NCBI GenBank assembly: GCA_019828565.1 | Contig: JAHDYR010000034.1 | Span: forward strand, 1 to 64,000 | Source: Carpediemonas membranifera | Taxonomy: Eukaryota; Fornicata | Direction of reading: 5' to 3' | Length of the DNA: 64,000 nt | Shown here: positions 10,743 to 19,150 of the stretch, piece by piece | Position numbering within the stretch: the first letter of the stretch is position 1 | Layout of the letters: each line of letters starts with the position of its first letter | Position numbers and translations under genes: made by a program | Notes under the pieces: model-generated | Databases searched by the model: none | The model's input: the letters and a program-made list of their open reading frames with translations, nothing else | What the model was told of the DNA's origin: nothing

Positions 10743-11332
10743 CATCCACCACCAGACTGACTGGCGGGGCTCGACCGGTGACGAGCGACATAATCCGGTC
10801 GGGTTTCCGACGTTGGAAACAAGATCCGAAGACGTTCCAGGCGGTCTTGTTCGCCGCACTCTGCTTCCAAACTGTCAGCCGCGGCAAGGAAATCTTCACA
10901 CTGACGAGGGGAGACGTGACGTTCAGCCCAGAGGGCGACGCGACGCTGTTCATGGCACGCACCAAGACTACCACAGCGGTGAAGAAGCTCGTGGTCAACG
11001 CCACCTTTGACTCATTCAACATCGCGAAGGCGCTCCAGCTTTGGGTCAACTTGGCCACGAAGCGCGACACGGATTCACTATGGAGGAAGGTCAACGGAGA
11101 CACGATCAGCAAGACAGAGGGGCTGTCAGAAGGCGCAATGAGGCGCTGGATCGCAGCAGTGTTTGGCGACTCCGTCACTTGGCACAGCTTCAGAAAGGGC
11201 GCGGCGACCGAGCTCGCCGTCGCCTCTGCTCCACTTGAAGTCTGTCAGTCTACCTTGCCTGGCCTCTTTGTTGACAGGCACCCATCCAAGAGGATTCTCG
11301 GTTGGGACCACCGATCACGCCAAAGGGGATAA
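10664..11332 (+). pseudogene. tyrosine recombinase, C-terminally truncated
   Basis: A 222-codon frame with the fold and motifs of the DIRS/Ngaro tyrosine recombinase: first catalytic Arg in QTVSRGKEIFTLTRGDV, and the His-x-x-Arg motif in WHSFRKGAATELA. The next expected element, the nucleophilic Tyr about 30 residues on, is not seen; the frame ends in RILGWDHRSRQRG and stops close to the neighbouring orphan gene. It would therefore be catalytically dead. Confidence 0.7.
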
Positions 11333-11373
11333 TTTACGATGCTCATGTACACGGCCAACAGCGGCCAAGGCCC

Positions 11374-13935
11374 TCAGACCAGCTCGAGCTCGCCCCGGGT
11401 CACGTGTGCGAGAACGTCTCCCAGGCGGACGACGACAACCATGGAGGGGCCAACCTCGGTCTCGCGGTCGTCCTCAGCGAGGGACAGGGGACCTACGAGG
11501 TCGATGCCCATCACATCGCGGTCCAGCAGCTTGTGCGACACCAGCACCGGCCTGGGATTGTCGGGGTCGTCGATGCGGGGCGGCAGAGACACGCAGACGT
11601 GCTGGGACAGCATCCGGGCGAGCTTGGCCGCGGCCTCGCGCTGGGACAGGCCGGACGATTCCCCAGGCGCGAGGATGTCGCCCGCCACTCGCCGGGCCGT
11701 ATCGATGGCGTGGGACTTCGCCGTCGCCACCTCGGTCAGGTAGCGCGCCTCTGCCGGCGAGAGCAGCTCGGCCGTCCCAGCCGCCTGGCAGGCCGTCGCG
11801 ACGTAGTACGGCGTCCAGGGATCGGCCTCGATCTTGCGGGCCCGCAGCGCAGCGTACTGGCGGGCAACGAACCGCCAGCGGGCGATGTCGGCGCGTAGCA
11901 CCGCCTGATCCAGCCCACCGACGACGCCCTCGTCGTCCCCGTCGGCCTGTGAGACCTCCGCGACGAGGGAGTGGACCTCCGCGAGGGCATGGGCCCCGAT
12001 GAAGGGCAGCAGCATCTCTGTGGCGGACTCGGCGGCCATGGCGCGCTGCAGCACGAGGAAGGGGTCATAGTTTGGGTCGAACGAGACGTCGCCGCTGGTG
12101 TCCCACTCATGGTCTGGGGCCACGGCGTAGAACACGGGGGCGAGCGATCCCGGGCCGTCTTCGTTGATCAGGGTCGGGGCTTCCCGCCGGGGAACGAACG
12201 TCGCCGCGAACAGGTCGAACAGGGCGCCGTCGGGCCCGTGCGTCTGGCTGACCCTGGCCTGGAGCACCTCGGGGTAGTCGAGGGCGTGCTTGGCCCGGAG
12301 TAGCTCGAACATCTGAGTGCGGATGTCGCACAAACTGCCACCGATGGCCGCCGCCTCGAAGGGGACGATGTTGCTCAGCACGAACTGGGGCCGGTAGACG
12401 TCGACGGCCATGACGGCGGCGGACAGCTTCGTCTTGCGGCGGACGAGCCACACGCGCAGGGCGTTGAGGATCCGCTGCTGGTCGTCCGGCAGGATCGCCA
12501 GGCTGTCCCGCACAGCGAACAGCAGCCGCTGCAGCTCGTAGATGTACCGCGGCACCTTAGCGAACGTGTCGGCGCCGTCCTCCGCGGCCTTGAGGGCGGT
12601 GAGAGCCTGCTCGGTGAACCAGCCCGGGGGGTGGACCGTCACCAGCCCCCGGGCCGCCAGGTCGCACGCAACCCACAGCGGCACCTCCTGCGGCTCGGCG
12701 CCGGTCAGGTCGCACACACGACGGAAGGCAAGGGACATGACATCACGGACGGGGGCGTTATCCACCGCGTCAACACGGACGAGCGCCTCGGGGTCGTGGA
12801 CAGCGTTGCCGCACATGACCTCCCGGACGGCCCTGGCGGTGCAGTCGAGGAAGGGGCGGGCGAGGTCGGACGCGGACCGGTACTCCTGCTCCCTCAGCCC
12901 GAAGGAGACGTCCGGCAGGAAGCACGACGAGTCGTTGATGCCCGTGTACTCCACAGTACGGTCCGTCACGAAGGCGTCCGTGCCCGCCGACGCCGCGAAG
13001 TCGACCTGCTCGGAGGCGCTGTAGGGGTTGTTGAACAGGGCGTCGAACTCGATGGCGAGGTCCCCCACCCCGTCGTCGCCGGCGGCGTCGTCCCACCACC
13101 CCTCAGCCAGGGCCTGCCGGGCACTCCAGACCGTCCGCACGAACTCCTGCTCGGGGGCCGCGATGGCCGACGAGACGGAGGGGTGTGCGGTGAGGGTGGA
13201 GTCCGCCTGCACGACGAGCTCGCCGTCCCAGGTGAGCGCGCTGATTGTGTTCAGCCGCTGGTCGAAGTACACGAGGCCGGCCCGCTTGATGGCCGTGCTG
13301 TAAGCGTTGGCAGTGCGGTAGTCGTTGGAGCGGGGGTCTCCCTCACACGCCCCCTTGATATCCCGCAGTGTCCGTAGCGTCCCGAACATCCGCTCGAGGT
13401 CCTCTACGTCCAGCGGCTGAAGATCGGGGCGGGCCGCCGCCCGAAGGACCTTGCTCAGCGTCCCAGTGATGTTTCGAGTGTCGGTGCGGGTATAGCGCGT
13501 CGACCGGCCCCCCGCCCGCTTGACGGTCTTCGCCTTCTTGCCGCGGCCGGTGTGGTACCCGAGCATTCGGCCACTGTGGGCCGCCTTGTTGAACACCCGG
13601 AGCTCTCCAGTCGTCATGCGCTGGACGAGGTCGTCGTTGGCGTTGTACTCGTTATTCATCGCCTTCATGGTGAACCCGCCGATGCGCCGCTTGAACGTCG
13701 CATCGATGAAGTCAACTATGTCCGCCCGGGATAGCTGCGGCATCTGCCGGGCGAGCTGGCGGTAGGACTCGTAGAACTGCGGCCTGTCGGACAGATCGGC
13801 GTCCTCAGGAGCACGGACAAGCTCGTCCTGGCGTGATACCTTATTGGCGTTCTGACTACGGCGGTTGGTGACGGCGCGGAACTCCTTGGGGATGAGTCGG
13901 TCGGCATCGATCGATTCGGCCACAAAAAGAGGCAC
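11374..13935 (-). CDS. orphan 853-codon protein
   Basis: A long continuous frame with strong codon structure, mostly acidic and helical in appearance, without Cys clusters, membrane segments or a motif I can assign. The first codon of the frame at 13935 is GTG, so translation probably starts upstream. The frame stays open to 13959 (IKEGTSLF), and a minus-strand frame beginning with ATG at 14144 (MNQGTLEELLASFEPIEVRM) could be a first exon. A GTATGT donor at about 13989 and a CTAG acceptor at about 13943 would give a 47-nt intron in the right phase, but its 3' end lacks the branch motif seen in other introns here. The gene lies next to the DIRS remnant and 3' of the decayed region; cargo of a mobile or viral element is possible. 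Confidence 0.6.
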   Translation of the reverse strand: MPLFVAESIDADRLIPKEFRAVTNRRSQNANKVSRQDELVRAPEDADLSDRPQFYESYRQLARQMPQLSRADIVDFIDATFKRRIGGFTMKAMNNEYNANDDLVQRMTTGELRVFNKAAHSGRMLGYHTGRGKKAKTVKRAGGRSTRYTRTDTRNITGTLSKVLRAAARPDLQPLDVEDLERMFGTLRTLRDIKGACEGDPRSNDYRTANAYSTAIKRAGLVYFDQRLNTISALTWDGELVVQADSTLTAHPSVSSAIAAPEQEFVRTVWSARQALAEGWWDDAAGDDGVGDLAIEFDALFNNPYSASEQVDFAASAGTDAFVTDRTVEYTGINDSSCFLPDVSFGLREQEYRSASDLARPFLDCTARAVREVMCGNAVHDPEALVRVDAVDNAPVRDVMSLAFRRVCDLTGAEPQEVPLWVACDLAARGLVTVHPPGWFTEQALTALKAAEDGADTFAKVPRYIYELQRLLFAVRDSLAILPDDQQRILNALRVWLVRRKTKLSAAVMAVDVYRPQFVLSNIVPFEAAAIGGSLCDIRTQMFELLRAKHALDYPEVLQARVSQTHGPDGALFDLFAATFVPRREAPTLINEDGPGSLAPVFYAVAPDHEWDTSGDVSFDPNYDPFLVLQRAMAAESATEMLLPFIGAHALAEVHSLVAEVSQADGDDEGVVGGLDQAVLRADIARWRFVARQYAALRARKIEADPWTPYYVATACQAAGTAELLSPAEARYLTEVATAKSHAIDTARRVAGDILAPGESSGLSQREAAAKLARMLSQHVCVSLPPRIDDPDNPRPVLVSHKLLDRDVMGIDLVGPLSLAEDDRETEVGPSMVVVVRLGDVLAHVTRGELELV

Positions 13936-14411
13936 AAAGAGGCTAGTGCCTTCCTTAATCTAGCGTAAGCTGTAGGACTTGAGACATACCTGTGTGTCTT
14001 GGTTAGAATAGCGTTGAGCATCGTGAATGTGGCCGGTGGCATCACACGGTTGTCCTGTGTTAGACGACAGTTATATATCATACGCATTCGAACCTCTATG
14101 GGTTCGAAAGAAGCCAAGAGCTCCTCCAAGGTGCCTTGGTTCATAGCGCGCGATTCCGATTATCCTTATTCTGCGAATTACTTGTCCGTGGCGAGGACGC
14201 CGTGGGGGGTAGCCGGCCGGTGGTGACTACCTGGTCCATCCTCGCTGGTCATCCAAAAGGTGGGTGTATTTCCGATGACATGCGCACTACCACAGGGGCA
14301 GGCGAGTGCCGGCGATTGGCCCAATGCACGGCTATCCTGGATGGGGACTTTAGTTTGGCAGCATTGTCGGGAAAACTGCGGGAGGGTTCATGACAAGACC
14401 GAAGAGGAGAA

Positions 14412-15662
14412 ATGCAGAAAACCGATGCTGTGAAGGGTACGCCCCTTGACCTTGCTCTACACTCCGTAACTACCATTACAAACGACGATTCCGGTCGGTG
14501 CGTGCTCGTTACACCGATACATGGCGTAGGGTCGCTTCCGACGCCGCAGATGTCTCGGATGACCATCCACCTCCGTATTGACGGCTCCCCGGTATTCGTT
14601 GGAACTGTCGGCGGCGGCATGATGGAGGCCAAGTGCCAGGCGCACGGCGTGGAGATGTTGAAGGACTCCACTCTCCCGGCCGTGTCCGCGCAGACGTACG
14701 AGCTGCGCCACGGGGACATCTCCATATGCGGCGGTACAGCGCGCTTCCTGTTTGAACGCGTCTGCCGCAACGACACTGAGACGAGGGCGGCGCTGCACCG
14801 CATGGCCGCCATCCGCCGGGAACCCTACCTCGTCGGCGTGGAGGTCGTGCGGCTGAGCCCCTACCCCGAGCCGGGCATCCACTCCCGCCGCATGGTGGTG
14901 CTGATCGACCCTCGGACACCAGGTCGCGTGCACTCTGCCGTGGGCAGTGTGGCCGTTGACGACGAGTCGGGCGCGGACGAGATGACGCGGTGGGCCCGGG
15001 AGAAGTGCGTTGCCATGGCTAGCGCGTCGCACATGGAGGTGTGCCGCTACCGGAGCATGGAGTTCTTCTTCTACACGGTCGCACCCCGCCCCACGCTGTT
15101 CATCATGGGCGGCGGTCACGTCGGGCAGGAGGTCGCGCACGTCATGTCCCGCACCGGCTTCATCATCCACGTCTTTGACGACAGGGCTGAGTTCGTCGAC
15201 CCGGCCATCTTCCCCGCGGACACCCACACCCACCTGGTTCACTTCACCCAGAAGGCGTTCGAGGCGGACGATGGCGCCGATAAGGAACGTCTGACCTCGC
15301 TACCTGTCTTCGGCACCCATGAGCTGCGCCGCCAGGCATGCGACCCCCTTCGCTCTTTCGTCGTCATCGTCTCCCGGGGCCACTCCTGCGATACAGACAT
15401 CCTGGACAAGGTCATCAAGGAGACCACGCCGCGGTACACGGGCATGATCGGGTCCCGTTCGAAGATCAAGAAGGTCTTCGCCGAGCTCGTCACCATGGGC
15501 GCCGACCAGGCCGAGCTCGATAGGGTGCATGCCCCCATCGGCCTCCCCATTGGTGGCGATACGCCCGGCGAGATCTCGATCAGCATTGCGGCCGAGATCA
15601 TCCAGGAATGGCGGCAGGGCCACAAGCACTTCACGGACGAGAGCAAGGTGCTGCTTGACTGA
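14412..15662 (+). CDS. XdhC/CoxI-family protein
   Basis: 416 residues with both halves of the bacterial XdhC family. The N-terminal domain contains the GTVGGGMMEAKC motif (residues 64-75). The C-terminal Rossmann domain starts FIMGGGHVGQEVAH (about 230-243), followed by the VFDDRAEFVDP strand and a GMIGSRSK motif. In bacteria these proteins load or sulfurate the molybdenum cofactor of xanthine dehydrogenase and related hydroxylases. No molybdo-enzyme gene is in the window. Such genes are rare in eukaryotes, so bacterial origin is likely, but codon use looks like the neighbours'. A GTAAA element follows the stop at 15667. Confidence 0.85.
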   Translation: MQKTDAVKGTPLDLALHSVTTITNDDSGRCVLVTPIHGVGSLPTPQMSRMTIHLRIDGSPVFVGTVGGGMMEAKCQAHGVEMLKDSTLPAVSAQTYELRHGDISICGGTARFLFERVCRNDTETRAALHRMAAIRREPYLVGVEVVRLSPYPEPGIHSRRMVVLIDPRTPGRVHSAVGSVAVDDESGADEMTRWAREKCVAMASASHMEVCRYRSMEFFFYTVAPRPTLFIMGGGHVGQEVAHVMSRTGFIIHVFDDRAEFVDPAIFPADTHTHLVHFTQKAFEADDGADKERLTSLPVFGTHELRRQACDPLRSFVVIVSRGHSCDTDILDKVIKETTPRYTGMIGSRSKIKKVFAELVTMGADQAELDRVHAPIGLPIGGDTPGEISISIAAEIIQEWRQGHKHFTDESKVLLD

Positions 15663-15710
15663 GCCAGTAAATCGTTTATCTGCACTCTGCGGAGCCGGCG
15701 TGCGGTGCCC

Positions 15711-16049
15711 TCACCGGGTCCGGGGGTACTGCGCCTTCACGAAGTCGGTGCGGCGAGTCAGCGTCATTGGCTCAAACGTGGCCTTATCCACCCTTGCAAG
15801 CCTCCCAAATGGCCTAGGACCACTGAGCCATGCTTTCATCTTATCCACAGCGTCGCTGCTGCCCTCAATCAGGCCAGAAACGGTCCCATCGGGGTTATTG
15901 CGAACCCATCCAACCAAACCGAGCTCTTTCGCTTTAAGCACCGAATTCTTGCGAAAAAACACGCCCTGTACCCTTCCAGTGACGACAAAAGCGACTGCGA
16001 TCGTGGTGACCATCAACCCGGAACTTGTCCCTGGCAGGTCTACCGGCAT
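15711..16049 (-). CDS. acylphosphatase
   Basis: 112 residues. The family signature is clear: GRVQGVFFRKNS with the catalytic Arg, GLVGWVRNNPDGTVSGLIEG with the catalytic Asn, and VDKMKAWLSGPRPFGRLARVD. The enzyme hydrolyses carboxyl-phosphate bonds such as acetyl or 1,3-bisphosphoglycerate phosphates. The frame begins at ATG 16049; a second ATG twelve codons in would give the usual length of about 100 residues. It converges on XdhC with only 48 bp between stops. Confidence 0.93.
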   Translation of the reverse strand: MPVDLPGTSSGLMVTTIAVAFVVTGRVQGVFFRKNSVLKAKELGLVGWVRNNPDGTVSGLIEGSSDAVDKMKAWLSGPRPFGRLARVDKATFEPMTLTRRTDFVKAQYPRTR

Positions 16050-16062
16050 ATGCCCTCAGCCG

Positions 16063-16668
16063 TCACCCGAGCCTGAGATCGCAGTCCTCGAGCATGCGCT
16101 GCTCCAGGCGCCCAGCCCTGATCCGGTCCGACTCCCACTCCTTGTCCCGCCGCTGCAGCTCGTCCTGCAGCTCACCCACCGTGCGTCGGGCACGATCCGC
16201 CTCAGACATGGCAGCAAGAGCCTGCTGGCGCCATCTCTCAGCGTCTGGCGCTGGGCAACGCATGGCGGCCACGCGGAGCTGAGCGATGAGGGAGGCAGCG
16301 GCGTCATTGGCGGTGGCAGCTTCCTGGTTTCGACTGTACACTGTCCGCTCCAAGGCGTCAATGCGCTTCATCAGCCCGACGATGCGGGCCTCATCCTCGC
16401 GGGCCCGGACGACGTCCATCGGGGTGGTCTGTGTTGATCGGCATATGCCACCGCTGTACGCTTGCACAGCCATATCGATTGTTGCCCTGCTTTCACCGAA
16501 GAGAGCCTGCTGGTGCTGCATGCGGCGCATCTTGTCCTCGTGGAACACCTTGAACCGACGAAGGGCGTCCGACAAGGCCCTGTTGCTTTCCTTGAGTTCT
16601 TCGACACTTATATCCCCTCGTGGGTCCTGGTATGCGCTGTTGGATGGGGACCAGTGGGGCGCCTCCAT
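16063..16668 (-). CDS. coiled-coil protein, function unknown
   Basis: 201 residues from the ATG at 16668. From about residue 20 to the end the sequence is almost continuous heptad-like helix (LKESNRALSDALRRFK, and a C-terminal part rich in Arg, Gln and Glu). No known family is recognised. The frame stays open upstream to a GTG at 16704, but the ATG is preferred. It lies just 13 bp 5' of the acylphosphatase start on the same strand. Confidence 0.7.
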   Translation of the reverse strand: MEAPHWSPSNSAYQDPRGDISVEELKESNRALSDALRRFKVFHEDKMRRMQHQQALFGESRATIDMAVQAYSGGICRSTQTTPMDVVRAREDEARIVGLMKRIDALERTVYSRNQEAATANDAAASLIAQLRVAAMRCPAPDAERWRQQALAAMSEADRARRTVGELQDELQRRDKEWESDRIRAGRLEQRMLEDCDLRLG

Positions 16669-16963
16669 GGTTGGCGCCAAAGTCGGGACCAACTGACCTG
16701 CCACACGGTGCCACTCGCGGCTGAATGCTGGGCAGCTCAGGAGCAGTCAGGGCTGAACGAGTGACCTCGTCGTCTCACATTTTCTAGCCTCATGTTGGAC
16801 GAAGACCCGCCCCGGAACCTCAGCCCGGCGACACCAGCGTGGCCTCCTCATTGGCGTGTCAGTGGGGCACGGCCGATACCGTTCAATAAGATCTTGTGTC
16901 AAAAAATTCGTTGACCGTGTCAGCTGGAAGAACGCGGCGACGTGCTTGTATTAGGATTCCTCG

Positions 16964-17344
16964 ATGCCCACTGCACCAGAAAAATGGACAAAATATACAC
17001 AGATGAATGTGAACGTCCCTAGAGATGTTGAATTGCCGGCATCACCGCCATCCGCGTCGGAATCATGGGCAAGCTACGTACAGCGGCCGAAAAGCCCCAT
17101 GGACGTGGGATCGCCACCATCTTCGCGCCGAAAGATCGAATGCGGAGGTCCCTACCCGCCGTATTCCATCGCCAAACGGATATACCGCCGACGGATGACG
17201 TGGCTGTCGCGACAGGACGGGGTGCCTGAGGCATCCGAGACGGAGTGGTCCGACGCGGAGACAGTCGAGTACGTGCTGCCCGCGAACGCCGTGGTGAAGG
17301 TCATGGGGCCCGGTTCCCTCGGTGCCCGCCAGGCGTTCTATTGA
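16964..17344 (+). CDS. hypothetical 126-residue protein
   Basis: The frame has an ATG start and a plausible composition: a Pro/Ser-rich N-terminal half and a basic segment (IAKRIYRRRMTWLSRQ) followed by an acidic one. No family is recognised. 295 bp without a gene separate it from the previous ORF start; the following 221 bp up to the SIR2 gene hold nothing I can identify. Confidence 0.5.
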   Translation: MPTAPEKWTKYTQMNVNVPRDVELPASPPSASESWASYVQRPKSPMDVGSPPSSRRKIECGGPYPPYSIAKRIYRRRMTWLSRQDGVPEASETEWSDAETVEYVLPANAVVKVMGPGSLGARQAFY

Positions 17345-17565
17345 ACACTCGACACGGGTAAACAGTCTTCACTATTCGTACGTTGTGTGGTTGTTTGAGC
17401 AGTGTGGTGATCTCTGGGACCGAGGCTCACAGGAGCGGCATGGGAGGGTGACCCGCTCCAAGACCACCACACGGAGATCAGCGGCTTGCCGATGCTGTCT
17501 GACACTTGCCATCCATCCGGACCTGGAGCATGCGGCACGGTGCCGACCCAGGCGACTGACAAACG

Positions 17566-19071
17566 ATGGTGAGGGGCGTGGTCGTGGTCAACGACGAGCA
17601 ATCGCAGGCCTATACGCAGCGATTCACTCAAGAATACACACAGCAGTGGTTCCCATCACAGGCTATGCCTAACGAGCCCACTACCACCGCAAACATTCAA
17701 AACTGGATCGGATTAGCTACGGAGAGCTCGTATCTCGTAGACGAGCGCTACGAGGCGTTTATTAACAATATTCCAGCCTCGATAGGAGCGAGAGAGGCTC
17801 TCCTTGGTCTCATTGGGGCGATGCGCTGCGAGGACTCGGTCGTCCCATTCATCGGGGCCGGCGTGTCCTGCGCAGTCGGCTACGAGGGCTGGTGGTCGTT
17901 ACTGAACCGCACAGCAGGCACTCTAGACGCGAAGACGTGTGCTGATGTTCGAGAATCCCTTGCCGCGGACGCGTTCTTGGAGGCCGCGGATAAGCTGGAC
18001 GCCGCTGTGCCCGGTGGGATGTCTGCAGTCATCAAGGAGACCTTTGGACCCAAGCCGGACATGGCCCAGGCGTTGGGTGGGCTGCTTCCGTCCTTCACCG
18101 GCCCTGTGGTGACGACCAACTACGACCCAGTGGTCGAGTCCGTCCTCGGAGTCGGGCCAGCCTGCGTGATCCTGCCGACAACGGGGCAGGACGAAGCTAT
18201 CAGGGCATTGGGGCTGGGGCAGGTGGTGGTCAAGATTCACGGCACGTTCGACGTCCCCTCGAGCCACATCCTGACGAAGCGCTCGTACGACTGCGCGTAC
18301 TTGGCGGATGGGAAGCCCGACTGGACGAAGCCCATACCATGCATCGTGCAGAGTCTCAACGCGTACAGGTCGCTGCTCTTCATCGGCTGCAGCCTCGTCG
18401 CCGACGAGTACCTGACTTGGCTCGCTCCCACCTCAGCCCGCCGCAGCCACTACGCCCTGCTCCCGTACCCCGGGGACGACGCTGTGGAGGCCCGCCTGAG
18501 CTTCCTGCGGGCCCTGAACATCGAGCCCGTGTGGTACCCGTCCGGGGGGGATTGGGGGCGGCACGCATACCTGCAGACGGTCCTCGCATACGCTCTGAGC
18601 GAGGCTGCCGTGGCATCTCCTGAGCCGAGTAGCACACAGGCTGTCTTATCGTTTGACGCACAGAACCTTGTGCGGTCGGCCTGGGCGCACAGCATATTCT
18701 CCCGACTCCAACCGGCGTTCGACCTGTACTCGCAGGCCCTGTCCGTTATCGTCGACGAGAAGGCGGTCCCAGATCTCGAGCTCTTCTCCAAGTGCAAGCT
18801 CGGTCTCGCGGCATCCGCCAAGGCACTCGGCCACCGAGATCAGGCCAGGGCCCTCGTCACCGAGCTCCTCACCGTCGACACCTTGGCCCGGACCACCGTG
18901 GTGGAGGCGTGTTGGCTGTTGGCGGAGCTGTCGTACCCGGACAGGTGCGAGGAGGCCCTCCATGCTCTGTACGGGGCGATGGCCAGCATCACGGCAGAGA
19001 CCTGGGGGTCCGAGGCGAGGGCTGTCGGCAAGCTGGTAGAGAAGCTTAGATTGACCGTAAATGAATGCTAG
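17566..19071 (+). CDS. SIR2-like (SIR2_2 type) NADase-like protein with helical C-terminal region
   Basis: 501 residues. A SIR2-family fold is shown by FIGAGVS (95-101, nucleotide loop), VVTTNYD (181-187), KIHGTFD (223-229) with the catalytic-type His, and LFIGCSLVADE (271-281). This motif set is that of the SIR2-like domains in bacterial anti-phage proteins, which cleave NAD+, rather than histone deacetylase sirtuins: there is no zinc Cys tetrad. From about residue 340 the protein is helical with TPR-like character (AFDLYSQALSVI, AKALGHRDQARALVTELL), a likely sensor or oligomerisation region. The next gene starts 79 bp downstream on the same strand. Horizontal transfer from bacteria is inferred. 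Confidence 0.75.
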   Translation: MVRGVVVVNDEQSQAYTQRFTQEYTQQWFPSQAMPNEPTTTANIQNWIGLATESSYLVDERYEAFINNIPASIGAREALLGLIGAMRCEDSVVPFIGAGVSCAVGYEGWWSLLNRTAGTLDAKTCADVRESLAADAFLEAADKLDAAVPGGMSAVIKETFGPKPDMAQALGGLLPSFTGPVVTTNYDPVVESVLGVGPACVILPTTGQDEAIRALGLGQVVVKIHGTFDVPSSHILTKRSYDCAYLADGKPDWTKPIPCIVQSLNAYRSLLFIGCSLVADEYLTWLAPTSARRSHYALLPYPGDDAVEARLSFLRALNIEPVWYPSGGDWGRHAYLQTVLAYALSEAAVASPEPSSTQAVLSFDAQNLVRSAWAHSIFSRLQPAFDLYSQALSVIVDEKAVPDLELFSKCKLGLAASAKALGHRDQARALVTELLTVDTLARTTVVEACWLLAELSYPDRCEEALHALYGAMASITAETWGSEARAVGKLVEKLRLTVNEC

Positions 19072-19150
19072 AGGAATGATTGGCGTTCAATTCATTGCTT
19101 GACCAATATTGACCACATGTTGTCAACGATGGCTTGACAAGAAACACCAA

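Larger units (their letters stand above)
9727..11332 (+). mobile_element. DIRS/Ngaro-type retrotransposon remnant
   Basis: The remnant contains the end of an RT-associated RNase H (CDNSAVVSWVNKGGST at about 9835-9880, then IAGHLNVEPDRLSRF and EWSTPRSVLERIQRNWGPVQVD) in one frame, and a tyrosine recombinase in an overlapping frame from about 10664. This gene order and the recombinase instead of an integrase are diagnostic of DIRS-like elements. The RNase H frame carries a stop just upstream (TGA at about 9828), where the DAWGVDASG motif lies in a different frame, so the element is inactive. No terminal repeats were identified. Confidence 0.75.

Noticed and set aside
17566-19071. Histone-deacetylase sirtuin
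   Set aside because: The zinc-binding Cys tetrad of sirtuins is missing and the TTNYD/IHG/GCS pattern is that of SIR2-like NADase domains.
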